From Bacteroidales bacterium (GTDB taxonomy: Bacteria > Bacteroidota > Bacteroidia > Bacteroidales > UBA932): 64,000 bases of DNA. Position numbers and translations under genes: made by a program. The notes beneath the pieces are model-generated. The model worked only from the letters and a program-made list of their open reading frames with translations, did no database searches and was not told the origin of the DNA. Positions 45,098-54,806 of this stretch are shown here, in pieces. Location: NCBI GenBank assembly GCA_022647615.1, contig JALCKZ010000001.1, positions 1 to 64,000 of the forward strand, in the 5' to 3' direction. Position 1 is the stretch's first letter; each line of letters opens with the position of its first letter.

Positions 45098-45107
45098 TTG
45101 TCCTCCT
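45098..45107 (-). promoter_or_regulatory. Strong Shine-Dalgarno AGGAGG before the infC AUC codon
   Basis: AGGAGG on the minus strand (about 45102-45107) followed by ACAAATTT and then AUC. Bacteroidetes ribosomes mostly sequester the anti-Shine-Dalgarno, so a perfect site here is unusual and helps decide the start. Confidence 0.7.
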
Positions 45108-45116
45108 ATAATTAAA

Positions 45117-47081
45117 TTAAACATTTTCTGGTTTTGCAGGCTCACCCATCTCCTCCTTTACCTTGTCCTGAATGAATTTTGCAAACTCTGTAACCTTCAT
45201 AACTCCAAGGTCTTTGCTGCCCTGCTGCCTTACTGAAACAGTCTCCGCACCCATTTCCTTCTCACCTACTATCAGCAAATAAGGCATTTTCTTTATCTCA
45301 TTCTCTCTAATACGCTTACCTATAGTCTCATTGCGGTCATCAAGCGCGGCGCGAATTTCGGAATTTTTCAGAGAATTGCAAACTTTTTTTGCATAATCGT
45401 TGAATTTCTCCCCTACAGGAAGCACTACGCACTGGTCAGGAGTCAGCCATAAAGGCAGATTGCCGGCCGTATGTTCCAGAAGGACAGCCACAAAGCGCTC
45501 CATAGAGCCAAACGGCGCACGGTGAATCATAATCGGGCGGTACTTCTTGTCATCAGCTCCGGTGTACTCCAAGCCAAATCTCTCAGGCAAGTTGTAATCT
45601 ACCTGGATTGTTCCAAGCTGCCACTGACGGCCGATTGCATCCTTTACCATAAAGTCCAGCTTAGGTCCGTAAAATGCAGCCTCTCCGTATACAACCTTGG
45701 TCTTCAAACCTTTCTCCGCTGCTGAATCTATGATGGCCTTCTCTGCTCTCTCCCAATTTTCATCTGAACCTATATACTTAGAGTGGTCAGTTTTATCTCT
45801 CAAAGAAATTTGAGCGGTATACTGGTCAAACTTAAGAGTCTTAAAGATGTAAAGCACAATGTCTATAACCTTGCAGAACTCATCATGCAGCTGGTCCGGC
45901 CTTACAAACAAATGGGCATCATCCTGTGTGAAACCGCGCACTCTTGTAAGTCCGTGCAATTCACCGCTTTGCTCATATCTATAAACTGTTCCGAACTCTG
46001 CATATCTTAAAGGAAGATCCCTGTAAGAACGAGGTTTTGTCTTATAGATTTCACAGTGGTGAGGGCAGTTCATTGGCTTAAGCAAGAACTCTTCTCCCGG
46101 CTGCGGAGTTGTAATTGGGCGGAATGAATCTTTGCCGTATTTTGCCCAGTGTCCGCTGGTTACGTAAAGTTCCTTCTGTCCGATATGAGGTGTAATTACA
46201 GGCAGATAGCCGTAATTAGTCTGCACTTTTCTCAAGAAATTTTCCAGGCGCATTCTAAGCTCGGCGCCTCTTGGCAGCCACAATGGAAGACCCGGTCCAA
46301 CCTTTGCGCTAAATGCAAATAGCTCAAGGTCTTTGCCCAGTTTTCTGTGGTCTCTTTTCTTAGCCTCTTCAAGCACTTTCAGATAATCGTCCAGCATGGA
46401 TTTCTTAGGGAAAGTGATACCGTAAATTCTGGTAAGCATCTGTCTCTTCTCATCTCCCCTCCAATATGCTCCTGCAATTGAGGTCAGCTTAATTGCCTTA
46501 ATTACAGACGTATTCATGATATGAGGTCCGCGGCACAAGTCCGTGAATTTTCCATTTGTATAGAAAGAAATTGTTCCGTCTTTCAAATCTTTAATAAGCT
46601 CAAGTTTGTACTGGTCATTCTTTTTTGTGAAATAATCCAATGCTTCTTCCTTTGTAACATCCTTGCGTACAAACTCTTCGCCTGTGCGTGCAAGCTCAAG
46701 CATCTTATCCTCTACCTTCTTCAAATCCGCCTCAACAATAACTCTGTCGCCGAGATCAATATCATAATAGAATCCGTTCTCAATTGCGGGTCCTATTCCA
46801 AATTTTACTCCGGGATAGATTGCTTCCAATGCTTCTGCCAAAAGGTGAGATGAAGAGTGCCAGAAAGCCAGCTTGCCTTCATCGTCTTCCCATTTGTTAA
46901 GCTTGATAGCTGCATCATTTTCAATTGGTTGACGCAGGTCCATAACCTGACCGTCGACAGAGACAGACAACACCTCTGCGGCTAGACGGGGACTGATGCC
47001 TTGTGCAATTTGGTAACCCGTTACGCCTTTTTCAAAGTCTTTTACACTCCCGTCGGGAAATGTAATTTTAATACTGCTCAT
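45117..47081 (-). CDS. thrS: Threonyl-tRNA synthetase
   Basis: 654 residues, full length. TGS domain at 1-60 ([24 protein letters not shown]), editing domain with [16 protein letters not shown] (HxxxH zinc-like motif), class II catalytic core with [21 protein letters not shown] and [22 protein letters not shown], and a C-terminal anticodon domain. It heads the thrS-infC-rpmI-rplT unit, 23 bases before infC. Confidence 0.97.
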   Translation of the reverse strand: MSSIKITFPDGSVKDFEKGVTGYQIAQGISPRLAAEVLSVSVDGQVMDLRQPIENDAAIKLNKWEDDEGKLAFWHSSSHLLAEALEAIYPGVKFGIGPAIENGFYYDIDLGDRVIVEADLKKVEDKMLELARTGEEFVRKDVTKEEALDYFTKKNDQYKLELIKDLKDGTISFYTNGKFTDLCRGPHIMNTSVIKAIKLTSIAGAYWRGDEKRQMLTRIYGITFPKKSMLDDYLKVLEEAKKRDHRKLGKDLELFAFSAKVGPGLPLWLPRGAELRMRLENFLRKVQTNYGYLPVITPHIGQKELYVTSGHWAKYGKDSFRPITTPQPGEEFLLKPMNCPHHCEIYKTKPRSYRDLPLRYAEFGTVYRYEQSGELHGLTRVRGFTQDDAHLFVRPDQLHDEFCKVIDIVLYIFKTLKFDQYTAQISLRDKTDHSKYIGSDENWERAEKAIIDSAAEKGLKTKVVYGEAAFYGPKLDFMVKDAIGRQWQLGTIQVDYNLPERFGLEYTGADDKKYRPIMIHRAPFGSMERFVAVLLEHTAGNLPLWLTPDQCVVLPVGEKFNDYAKKVCNSLKNSEIRAALDDRNETIGKRIRENEIKKMPYLLIVGEKEMGAETVSVRQQGSKDLGVMKVTEFAKFIQDKVKEEMGEPAKPENV

Positions 47082-47151
47082 AAATTTTTATTTAAATTGT
47101 TTTGCGTCCGCTGCCTTACATCGGCACCGGTCCGCTCCTTTTAAAGGGGCA

Positions 47152-47183
47152 CAAATCTACAAATTTTATATCTTTGTGCCAAA
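47152..47183 (-). promoter_or_regulatory. Complete promoter of the thrS-infC operon
   Basis: On the minus strand TTTG (47180-47183), 20 bases, then TAGATTTG (47152-47159): an exact match to the Bacteroidetes consensus TTTG-N19-21-TAnnTTTG. A plus-strand TATCTTTG at 47169-47176 overlaps and may serve the divergent DUF4199 gene. Confidence 0.65.
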
Positions 47184-47277
47184 TGAGGTACCCGGCCGCA
47201 AGGCTCATTGCCAAAGATTCTTAACAAAAGAGTCAGAAACTGTCGGGAGCTAAAAGAAAAATAGACATTTTAACGAT

Positions 47278-48069
47278 ATGGAAGATTTTAACAACAACAT
47301 GGGAGCTCCTGTTAAGGAGACAGGTAAATTAAGCAGCGCCTCCTTGGACGGATTGTTGCTTGCACTTATAACAATAGTATGTTCCGTAATCAACTCGCTG
47401 GGCGTTAGCGGCGGATTTTTAGGTGTTATCATTTGGATAGTCAAGATTGTGGCTACCATTTGGGTGCTGCTGTATTTTATGAAAAGATATTCTTTGAGGC
47501 GCGCAAGTATCTATGGAGAAACTACTTACAATCAGGCATTCAGCTACGGATTTTTAGTTTCTTTGCTTTCTGCAGTTGTGATTGCATGCTTCATGTATTT
47601 GAGCGTTACGGTGTTATTTCCTAATACTGAGTCAGATACAATGCAGAAAGTACAGGATGCCATGGCGCAGCAGGGCAGCTCAATGAATGAGGAGCAGGAG
47701 AATGCAATTAACGCTGTGATGAATAATCTTCCAATGATTTTGACATTTGGAATGTTAATCTGGTGCACAATTTTTGGCCTGATAGTTTCTGCAATCATAG
47801 CAAGTTCAGTTAAGCAGCTGCCGGTTGAGGGGTTCAATCCCAATAATTTTGATGCTAATAATTTTAATCCCGACAGTTTCAATAATGACGTTGCAGACTC
47901 AGAAACCACTAAGCCGGAGGATGTTACGCCAGACAAGACCGGAGATGCAAAACCGGAAGAGCCTGCCGATAAGCCTGCCGAGCCCGCTGAGAATAAAAAT
48001 GATGAGAGCAGATTCATGCCGGGCGGTGATAAACCTGAGGACCCCAACGATAAATACATGCCCAAATAG
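47278..48069 (+). CDS. DUF4199 membrane protein
   Basis: 263 residues with about four membrane helices (for example LLALITIVCSVINSLGVSGGFLGVIIWIVKIV and MILTFGMLIWCTIFGLIVSAII). The DUF4199 domain is widespread in Bacteroidetes and uncharacterised. The last 75 residues are Asp/Glu/Pro/Lys-rich and probably disordered, with repeats such as KPEEPADKPAEPAENK. It is 2 bases upstream of the glycosyltransferase gene, so the pair is an operon; a linked role in lipid-linked sugar metabolism is possible. Confidence 0.85.
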   Translation: MEDFNNNMGAPVKETGKLSSASLDGLLLALITIVCSVINSLGVSGGFLGVIIWIVKIVATIWVLLYFMKRYSLRRASIYGETTYNQAFSYGFLVSLLSAVVIACFMYLSVTVLFPNTESDTMQKVQDAMAQQGSSMNEEQENAINAVMNNLPMILTFGMLIWCTIFGLIVSAIIASSVKQLPVEGFNPNNFDANNFNPDSFNNDVADSETTKPEDVTPDKTGDAKPEEPADKPAEPAENKNDESRFMPGGDKPEDPNDKYMPK

Positions 48070-48071
48070 TT

Positions 48072-49022
48072 ATGGATATTTCAATAGTTATCTCTCTGTT
48101 TAATGAGAAACCCTCTTTGGCGGAACTGATTGCCGGCATTCATAACTCCTTGAAAGACACTGGTCTTTCTTATGAAGTTGTGATGGTTAATGACGGCAGC
48201 AATGACGGTTCATGGGAGGAGATTGAGCGGCTGGCCAAGGAGTATGGAAATATTCACGGAATTTGTTTCCGCAGAAATTACGGAAAGTCCGCGGCGCTGT
48301 ATAGCGGTTTTGCTCAGGCAGTTGGAGATGTTGTCATCACGATGGATGCAGACCTGCAGGATGACCCGCGCGAGCTTCCGGAGCTGTACAAGATGGTTAA
48401 GGAAGATGGTTATGATCTTGTAAGCGGCTGGAAGAAAAAGAGATACGATAACAAGTTCACAAAGAATATTCCTTCTAAGATTTATAATGCAACGGCCCGC
48501 TGGGTGACAGGTATTCATTTGCATGATATGAACTGCGGCCTGAAAGCCTATAAGAATGAGGTAGTTAAGAATATAGAAGTGTATGGAGAAATGCACCGCT
48601 ACATTCCGTATCTGGCAAAGAATGCCGGTTTTTCAAATATAGGTGAGAAGGTTGTTCATCATAACAAGCGCAAATACGGAAAGAGCAAGTTTGGATTGAA
48701 CAGATTTGTAAATGGTTACCTGGATTTGCTGAGCTTGTGGTTCTTGCAGAAATTTGGAAAGAAGCCGATGCATTTGTTTGGAGTCCTTGGTACTTTGATG
48801 TTCCTGGCCGGCGCGGTCATCACCCTTTGGTTGATTATCGCCAAACTGATTGCCCAGAGCAACGGTCTCAAATTCAGAGCCGTAACGGACCAGCCGCTGT
48901 TCTACATCGCCCTCGTTGCTGCCATCGTCGGCATCCAGCTTTTCCTAACCGGCTTCGTAGCCGAGTTGGTTAGCCGCAACTCCTCCGGCCGCAACAACTA
49001 CCTGATTAAAAAAAGGTTCTAG
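48072..49022 (+). CDS. GtrB/DPM1-like glycosyltransferase, family 2
   Basis: Polyprenyl-phosphate sugar transferase type. 316 residues. N-terminal GT-A domain: ISIVISLFNEKPSLAELI, VVMVNDGSNDGSWEEIE, VVITMDADLQDDPREL with the DxD, and the conserved YKRRHGWRKKRYD-like region (VSGWKKKRYDNKFTKNIPSK). Two C-terminal membrane helices (LFGVLGTLMFLAGAVITLWLIIAKL and PLFYIALVAAIVGIQLFLTGFVAELV). It probably loads a sugar onto undecaprenyl phosphate at the inner membrane. It ends the plus-strand operon before a strong terminator. Confidence 0.9.
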   Translation: MDISIVISLFNEKPSLAELIAGIHNSLKDTGLSYEVVMVNDGSNDGSWEEIERLAKEYGNIHGICFRRNYGKSAALYSGFAQAVGDVVITMDADLQDDPRELPELYKMVKEDGYDLVSGWKKKRYDNKFTKNIPSKIYNATARWVTGIHLHDMNCGLKAYKNEVVKNIEVYGEMHRYIPYLAKNAGFSNIGEKVVHHNKRKYGKSKFGLNRFVNGYLDLLSLWFLQKFGKKPMHLFGVLGTLMFLAGAVITLWLIIAKLIAQSNGLKFRAVTDQPLFYIALVAAIVGIQLFLTGFVAELVSRNSSGRNNYLIKKRF

Positions 49023-49040
49023 GAAGATTCAAAAAAGGTA

Positions 49041-49078
49041 AAAAAAATAACGGGCGTTTTTCGCCCGTTATTTTTTTG
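49041..49078 (+). terminator. Terminator of the DUF4199-glycosyltransferase operon
   Basis: ATAACGGGCG-TTTTT-CGCCCGTTAT hairpin with flanking A and T runs, 20 bases after the stop codon. A near-identical hairpin lies beside repeat copy D at 55131-55168. Confidence 0.85.
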
Positions 49079-49102
49079 TTTGGAAGATTCACAAGGCAGA
49101 AG

Positions 49103-49305
49103 GATCACAAGCGGAGCGGCCGCAGGCCTCTGCACTCGCCACAACATCAGGCACAACGCACTACTCTGCTGGCAATCAGCACACTGCCCCATCCGCCTGC
49201 AGCCGCGTAGCCGCGCCGGAGGCGCGTGCATCTTCGCGCGACAGCGCGTCAAACCACGAGGCGGTGCGGTGCTTTGTGCCGCACCGCTCTGCATGCAAAG
49301 CATGC
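49103..49305 (-). repeat. GC-rich dispersed repeat, copy C
   Basis: Inverted relative to copies A, B and D. It shares the end ATCACAAGCGGAGCGGCCGC with A and B in reverse, and a core of roughly 70 bases with copy D (GCGGTGCGGCACAAAGCACC and CCGCCTCGTGGTTTGACGCG). It starts 25 bases after the terminator. The rest of the gap to 49785 has no gene. Confidence 0.75.
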
Positions 49306-49403
49306 TTAACTCAATTCCTTTTCCCTAGCTGCCTCAACATGCCACAACTTACCCCGCAACCTGCCCCAGAAGCACTTTAAATGGAGTGCCTCTACAGAGC
49401 GTA

Positions 49404-49523
49404 TATTTGGGTTTTAGTTAACCTCCTAGCAATCAAAACGCTGTCACTGTTTAAAAAATCAAAATGCAAATTGTTCAACGCTGTAATACAATGGAAATTA
49501 GCATATTAACAAAAACCCAAATT
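49404..49523. repeat. AT-rich module bounded by 18-bp imperfect inverted repeats
   Basis: TATTTGGGTTTTAGTTAA (49404-49421) and TTAACAAAAACCCAAATT (49506-49523) match inversely at 16 of 18 positions, around an 84-bp interior containing AACGCTGT twice. There is no gene. Related scraps of the transposase-flanking repeats (AGCACTTTA near 49372, AAAAGCGGCTCCAGACGCATC near 49548) lie on both sides. Confidence 0.5.
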
Positions 49524-49653
49524 CATGCACCTCTAACGCAGGTTTTAAAAGCGGCTCCAGACGCATCCAAAAAAGAATTTGCAATTCACACACAATACTG
49601 TTATTAAGATATCTACTAAAACATTACGGCAACATCCTAAAAATTTAGACAAA

Positions 49654-49690
49654 CAAAAAAACGAGTAGGCTAATCAGACCTACTCGCTTT
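49654..49690 (-). terminator. Terminator of the surface lipoprotein operon
   Basis: CGAGTAGG/CCTACTCG stem with a T-run on the minus strand, about 95 bases after the stop codon of the BACON-SUMF1 gene. Confidence 0.7.
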
Positions 49691-49785
49691 TACATTTTGG
49701 TTAACAACTATCAATCAGATATAAACCAAATATTAAATCAATATCATTTCATAGTTATTAATTATCTTAATACGCACATTTCTCG

Positions 49786-51930
49786 TTAAGGCGTAAGGAC
49801 CAATCTCACTCCATTATCAGTTAAATTATCATCTGCATACCCTATGAAGCGATATGAGACTCTACATAAACTAGATAAATTAGCCCAACCACCGCCTCGG
49901 TGAAAATGATATGCACCAGATGAAGGGCCAATGGGATTGGTTTGCGGAGCATCACTATAACTGCCATACCAATCTGTACACCACTCTTGTACATTTCCAC
50001 TCATATCGTATAAACCAAGTTCATTAGATAATTTAGTACCAACCTCATGTGTTCTACCATTGCTATTATCCGAATACCAACCAACATCGTTTAACGTATT
50101 CCCGCCACAGTATTTATACCCTTTGCTCTTACTTCCACCGCGAGCAGCATATTCCCATTGTGCCTCTGTTGGAAGTGAAAATTTTCGCCCAGTTAATTGG
50201 CTTAACTTTGCGACAAATAACTGGCCATTTTCCCATGTTATACCTTCTGCGGGAAGTTTATCACCTATAAAATTACTAGGGTTAGAACCCATAATTGCAT
50301 TCCAAAGTTTTTGTGTCACCTCAAATTTCCCGATGTAATAAGTTGATAAAGTGACTTGATGAACAGGCTTTTCATCGCTATAAGCATCGCTACTTTGCTC
50401 ACTAGTAGCTCCCATACTAAACGTTCCTCCATCTACTCTAATCATCTCAAAAGAAACACCGTTGACAGTAAAAGTTAGCGTTTCCGCATCATTTACCTGA
50501 TTGATGGTAATATATGTTTCTTTATTTGAACCATATATGTGTATTTGCCCAATCCTGTCATTTCCGCTCTCATTTTTTGCGATAGTCAGCACCAAGCTCT
50601 TTGATGACAAGCCCTTGGTGTTTTGCTTAACGGACGCGTTAATCCAACTTGTGGCTTCTCCAACTACGGAGCAATCCCATGTAATGTTTGAACTAATAGG
50701 AATCTCTATACTTCCCCCTTCTTTATCAACCGTATAGGACGTCTGTGCTACTATTATGGCATCCAATTGGCTTTGAGTAATTGTAACAATACTTTCCTTG
50801 CCCGAACCGGCTATTTTAATCTGACCAACTCGACCGTCATACCCGGTATTTCCTTTCACTTTAACTGAAACATAAGATTGGGAAAGTCCTTTAGTACCTG
50901 AGGTATTGAAAGATAACCAGTCTGAAGCATTACCTAAAAAAGATGTTGAATATGAGGCATTAGTTTGAATAGGTATGGAAACTACTCCACCATCACTGCC
51001 TACGCTAAATTCTGTCGTAGTTATTATCAACTCATCCAATTGGCTCTGTGACACCGTAATATAACTTTCCTTTCCAGCTCCAGTTACCTTAATTTGACCA
51101 ACCCTGCCGTCATAATTTTTATTGGCATCTATCGTTAGGACCAAATAATAATCCTCTAAACCTTTGGTTTGCAATGTCTTAACTTTGATCCAGTCGGCAG
51201 CCGACTCCAAGGCCGTACACGTATAGCTAATATTTGTTTTTATCGGAATTTTTAACTCTCCTCCGCTGCTCCCAATTGCATATTCCTTTGTGTCAATGAT
51301 CAATTCATCCGTCTGACTCTGAGTAATCGTAATCGCAGTACTTTCACTCCCGTAGGAAATTGTAACCGTTCCTTTGCGGGAATCATACGACGAATTCTTG
51401 GTTGCGCTAATCACAATCTCATAATTAGATAGTGACTTAGTTTTAACTACGCTTAGCCATGATTTCGCATCATCAGAAACGGAGCATTTGTAATCTATGT
51501 TGGCCTGAATTGGAATGGTGATGTTGCCTCCTTCCTTGCCTATTGAAAAGCTATTTCCTGACACTATATATCCGTTGCGTTCAGCCTGAGTTACGCTAAT
51601 TGTTTGAGAAGTGGAACCTGCTGTAACTGTTATAGTTGCACTTCTTGTCTTGTAATCCGGATTTGCCTCAGCAGTAATTTTTATTGAAGCACTGCCCCTG
51701 GTACCTGACGATGGAGAGACGCTAAGCCAGGTTGCGGTAGACGTAGCCGTCCAATCAACATTTGTAGTAAAGGAAATGGCCATTGACGAGTTTGTTGCGT
51801 CCATGGAAACCGAAGTGCTGTTTAAAGTTATGCTCGGACTTTCAGATTTTGAACAAGACACTAAGCACACTGATATACAAATGATTAAAAAGACACCGAT
51901 TTTCCTTATATCTAGAAAAAATTTATTCAT
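49786..51930 (-). CDS. BACON5-SUMF1 surface lipoprotein
   Basis: 714-residue predicted lipoprotein (lipobox VSC, Cys26). Five BACON-type immunoglobulin-like repeats follow at about 35-115, 121-205, 211-296, 301-386 and 391-478, each ending in ITV(S/T)QSQ-like strands; BACON domains are thought to bind carbohydrate or mucin. The C-terminal 493-714 is a SUMF1 (formylglycine-generating enzyme) fold: FEMIRVDGGTFSMG, KFEVTQKLWNAIMG, FSLPTEAQWEYAARGG, GLYDMSGNVQEWCTDWYG. In the active-site strand GGGWANLSSLCRVSYR only one of the two catalytic Cys positions of true FGEs holds Cys, so enzymatic activity is doubtful. It is the last gene of the four-gene operon. Confidence 0.88.
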   Translation of the reverse strand: MNKFFLDIRKIGVFLIICISVCLVSCSKSESPSITLNSTSVSMDATNSSMAISFTTNVDWTATSTATWLSVSPSSGTRGSASIKITAEANPDYKTRSATITVTAGSTSQTISVTQAERNGYIVSGNSFSIGKEGGNITIPIQANIDYKCSVSDDAKSWLSVVKTKSLSNYEIVISATKNSSYDSRKGTVTISYGSESTAITITQSQTDELIIDTKEYAIGSSGGELKIPIKTNISYTCTALESAADWIKVKTLQTKGLEDYYLVLTIDANKNYDGRVGQIKVTGAGKESYITVSQSQLDELIITTTEFSVGSDGGVVSIPIQTNASYSTSFLGNASDWLSFNTSGTKGLSQSYVSVKVKGNTGYDGRVGQIKIAGSGKESIVTITQSQLDAIIVAQTSYTVDKEGGSIEIPISSNITWDCSVVGEATSWINASVKQNTKGLSSKSLVLTIAKNESGNDRIGQIHIYGSNKETYITINQVNDAETLTFTVNGVSFEMIRVDGGTFSMGATSEQSSDAYSDEKPVHQVTLSTYYIGKFEVTQKLWNAIMGSNPSNFIGDKLPAEGITWENGQLFVAKLSQLTGRKFSLPTEAQWEYAARGGSKSKGYKYCGGNTLNDVGWYSDNSNGRTHEVGTKLSNELGLYDMSGNVQEWCTDWYGSYSDAPQTNPIGPSSGAYHFHRGGGWANLSSLCRVSYRFIGYADDNLTDNGVRLVLTP

Positions 51931-51973
51931 AATTGGTCTAAATTATTTTATGATTAACTTTTTCAGCGCATTA

Positions 51974-52588
51974 TTATTCTTCACGCTTAAGATCATTGAA
52001 TAGACACAGTTCCCATTGAGCAATTGATGGAAAACCAGAATCTTTTGCAGTACGTGCCACGCCTTCAAGAATGCGTCTAAAGTCAGCAGAAGAATCTATT
52101 CTTGTCCAACGCAAACCATCAACTTTGCACTCGTAAAGGACCATAGAATCTACAGGACAAAACGGCGGATCGGGCATTCTGTTATTCATGCACCATAAAT
52201 ATTTTAGGAAAACAGAAAGACTTTTTTGAGCATGGGAAATTCTCATTCCTTTACTTAAAGTATTATTCAGCCAACCTTTGTTTGCAAAATATTTATTTAC
52301 AGCATTTTTAACAGACTTAATATCTTCAATATATGTCTCGACAGATTGCTTTGATGTTTTATATTTATTAGCAACCTCCATTAGTTCCTGTTTCCAAAAT
52401 TTCTTGATTTCTGTTTTACTTTTAAAGTCTAATCCAGCATAATAAGTTGGATTCCTTGCTGTTGCCGCATTAATAGACTTGTCAAGAATCTCACTGTTAT
52501 CAGGTGAGAATGTAGCATTTGCCGGATAATCAGGGAAGTAAGTTCTTACAAACTCTTCCTTTAATTCATCAAGGTTATAATTTTTCAT
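51974..52588 (-). CDS. Unknown protein in the surface lipoprotein operon
   Basis: 204 residues that I do not recognise. No signal peptide or membrane segment. It is predicted mainly alpha-helical in the first two thirds (EFVRTYFPDYP, KKFWKQELMEVANKYKTSKQSVETYIEDI) and ends with a compact stretch containing DPPFCPVDSMVLYECKVDGLRW and AQWELCLFNDLKREE. It lies 27 bases after the second lipoprotein gene and 43 bases before the BACON-SUMF1 gene, so it is co-transcribed with exported proteins though itself apparently cytoplasmic. It might regulate or assist them; this is inference from position only. Confidence 0.7.
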   Translation of the reverse strand: MKNYNLDELKEEFVRTYFPDYPANATFSPDNSEILDKSINAATARNPTYYAGLDFKSKTEIKKFWKQELMEVANKYKTSKQSVETYIEDIKSVKNAVNKYFANKGWLNNTLSKGMRISHAQKSLSVFLKYLWCMNNRMPDPPFCPVDSMVLYECKVDGLRWTRIDSSADFRRILEGVARTAKDSGFPSIAQWELCLFNDLKREE

Positions 52589-52615
52589 AGATACATATCT
52601 ATTAAGAATTCATAG

Positions 52616-53743
52616 TTAACCAACAGGAACCGTTACAGTTGTTCCACCCATTGGAGTAACGTCTTTTGTGATTCCCAAGCCAGCACTAGAACTACTGGAT
52701 GTTAAGGAGATATTGATTGTATTCATTGCATTTCGCTTGACAACTACATCAACATTTCCGAGATCTTGCACAAAGCCAGTTCCTCTTGTCCAAACTACAG
52801 CCAAATTCACTGTTTCTGTGTAAGTATCAGCATATTGCCATGCTCCTAAAATATTGTAGAATGAAAATATTTTATCTTCACTAGTGTAATCAGCCGTAAT
52901 ATCGCTTTTTGAAATGAAAGTTTTATAACTATTTTTTATGACTACGGAAACAGAGCCATCAGTTACTCCTGTAACTTTATATTTTAAACCAAACCCAGTA
53001 CGCTTCAGTGTAATAGGCGCATAAGTGGTTGGGGTGTAATTAGTTAGTTTGCCATAAAATCTATCTACTTCTGGATACTTATCATCAAGTGGACAAGCAA
53101 GCCCTAAGTAGTCATTTTGAGTGTCATGATTCATTACGGAAGGATGTGTAGCATTGGCAAAAGGTAAAATAGAACAGTGAGAATCATAAACATACGCAGA
53201 ATCCAAGTAAGTGAATCTTTGAAAAGGTCCCACTTTGGAAAAAGCATTGTTTATCTGTGTAAAACAATATTCAAGATATTCAACTTTAGTATAAAGACCT
53301 TCTTCATGCAAATCCAGCCTTAGGAAAGGCTGAGCGAACCCATCAGTTGTTGGCGCTTTATAATACTTATAGTTTTGGAAATAATAAGATGTCGGACAAA
53401 CAGGCATAACCTTCTTTCCATTTTTAATCATCGTGCATGTAATATTATACTTTTTGTTAGTATAAAGCACAACCTTCATATCTTCAACATTATCAAATAA
53501 TCCTTGCGTCACACTATCCTGCCCAACCTCTTGTATTTGAACCCCATAAAGATCATCAGTGGTTGCTTTTGTTAAAGGAGAATCCTCTGAGTTAATATCT
53601 CCATTAAATGACAACGACACTACAACAGCTTTTGATTCGTTATTACTACTATTTAATCCTACATTTGATTTGCTGCAACCAAAAAAATTTGCTGAAACCA
53701 AAGAGATAACTGATAAATAAAATATATATTTAAATATTTTCAT
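52616..53743 (-). CDS. Fimbrillin-like surface lipoprotein, paralogue 2
   Basis: 375 residues with a lipoprotein signal (FFGC, Cys23). It is a paralogue of the gene just upstream: both have SLSFNGDIN/SLNLLGDFN, a Lys-Ala segment (PLTKATTDDLYGVQI or PFSKASGSDVYGINI), VDRFYGKLTNYTP/VDRYYGELSDFSP, LKRTGFGLKYKVTG/LKRCVFGAKFIVTG, a KRN motif and GITKD/GITEE near the end. The post-lipobox LTKA motif and beta-rich pattern resemble Bacteroidales fimbrillins (pilus or adhesin subunits). Exact family and pilus assembly are unproven. Confidence 0.75.
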   Translation of the reverse strand: MKIFKYIFYLSVISLVSANFFGCSKSNVGLNSSNNESKAVVVSLSFNGDINSEDSPLTKATTDDLYGVQIQEVGQDSVTQGLFDNVEDMKVVLYTNKKYNITCTMIKNGKKVMPVCPTSYYFQNYKYYKAPTTDGFAQPFLRLDLHEEGLYTKVEYLEYCFTQINNAFSKVGPFQRFTYLDSAYVYDSHCSILPFANATHPSVMNHDTQNDYLGLACPLDDKYPEVDRFYGKLTNYTPTTYAPITLKRTGFGLKYKVTGVTDGSVSVVIKNSYKTFISKSDITADYTSEDKIFSFYNILGAWQYADTYTETVNLAVVWTRGTGFVQDLGNVDVVVKRNAMNTINISLTSSSSSAGLGITKDVTPMGGTTVTVPVG

Positions 53744-53764
53744 AATATTCTTATTTTTAATGTA

Positions 53765-54766
53765 TTACGGTTTAGAAGGATTTACATTTATCTCAATAGT
53801 GCCACCGCTATTAATATCTATATTAATGTCATTATTAGAACCCATAGGTTCTTCGGTAATTCCAAATTTGTAACCATTTGGAGTCAAATCTGCAACATTA
53901 AGAGTTAACGTTGTCAAAACATTTCGTTTAAAATTTACAGTCTGCGATGTATTCAACTCATTCCAATAACTTGTTGATGTTTCCGCTCTGTTATATTTTA
54001 CCGCAACTGCTATATCTTCTGACCAATTCTCAGCAACTGAAGGACAAGCAAAAATAAGCGTATCGGTTGTTGCATCTGCAGTTATCTCTTTAGACCAAAA
54101 TTTCCCCAAAGACATTTTTAATGTGCCGCCTTTCATTCCCGTCACTATAAACTTTGCCCCAAAAACACAACGCTTTAAATTAATTGTAGCAGTAGCACTT
54201 GCAGAGGGTGAGAAATCAGATAATTCACCATAATAACGATCCACACCTTCAGCATATGCAATTGAAGTATCCGCACCTTTTAGGAGCATTTTAGCTCCGC
54301 CAAGAGCACCTAGATTAGTTAGACCAAGAACAAATTTATTCTCAAGAATTAATGGACTGCTTGTAGTCCCAAAGGGTTCGCCATAAGCTCCAACATTTGA
54401 AACTTTTAACTTGTTTTTACCATCAATAATTAGGTCACAAGCAAACTTATACAGATATGGACTAAGCAGTGTTACAGTCATCTTGTCCTTATCGTCAAAC
54501 AAGCCGTAACCAACCACAGAGGTATAAGTTTTACTAGTGTTGTTGTTACTAAAAATATTGATGCCATAGACATCACTTCCGCTAGCCTTTGAAAATGGCG
54601 TATGCGTTACATTGAAATCGCCTAACAGATTAAGCGATATTGTATAAGGTACAGACTTCTCTTCTGTAGGAGTTGGAGAAATACTGTTTCCTCCGCCTTT
54701 ACTACAAGAAATGAAAGCTGTGACTGCACATACAGCAATCACACTTAATGCAATTTTTTTAATCAT
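53765..54766 (-). CDS. Fimbrillin-like surface lipoprotein, paralogue 1
   Basis: 333 residues, lipoprotein signal MIKKIALSVIAVCAVTAFIS-C (lipobox FISC), then a Gly/Ser/Thr spacer and beta-rich domain homologous to the following gene (see paralogue 2). The C-terminus is acidic and repetitive (NNDINIDINSGGTIEINV). First gene of the operon; its start is 59 bases after the structured leader element. A role in adhesion or surface display is plausible from the signal and the fimbrillin-like pattern, but not shown. Confidence 0.75.
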   Translation of the reverse strand: MIKKIALSVIAVCAVTAFISCSKGGGNSISPTPTEEKSVPYTISLNLLGDFNVTHTPFSKASGSDVYGINIFSNNNTSKTYTSVVGYGLFDDKDKMTVTLLSPYLYKFACDLIIDGKNKLKVSNVGAYGEPFGTTSSPLILENKFVLGLTNLGALGGAKMLLKGADTSIAYAEGVDRYYGELSDFSPSASATATINLKRCVFGAKFIVTGMKGGTLKMSLGKFWSKEITADATTDTLIFACPSVAENWSEDIAVAVKYNRAETSTSYWNELNTSQTVNFKRNVLTTLTLNVADLTPNGYKFGITEEPMGSNNDINIDINSGGTIEINVNPSKP

Positions 54767-54806
54767 AATATATTAGTTTAATTTTGGTTACCACACAAAA
54801 AATAAA

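Noticed and set aside
49786..51930. Diversity-generating retroelement target, because of the SUMF1/C-type-lectin fold
   Set aside because: No reverse transcriptase or template repeat is visible in the window.
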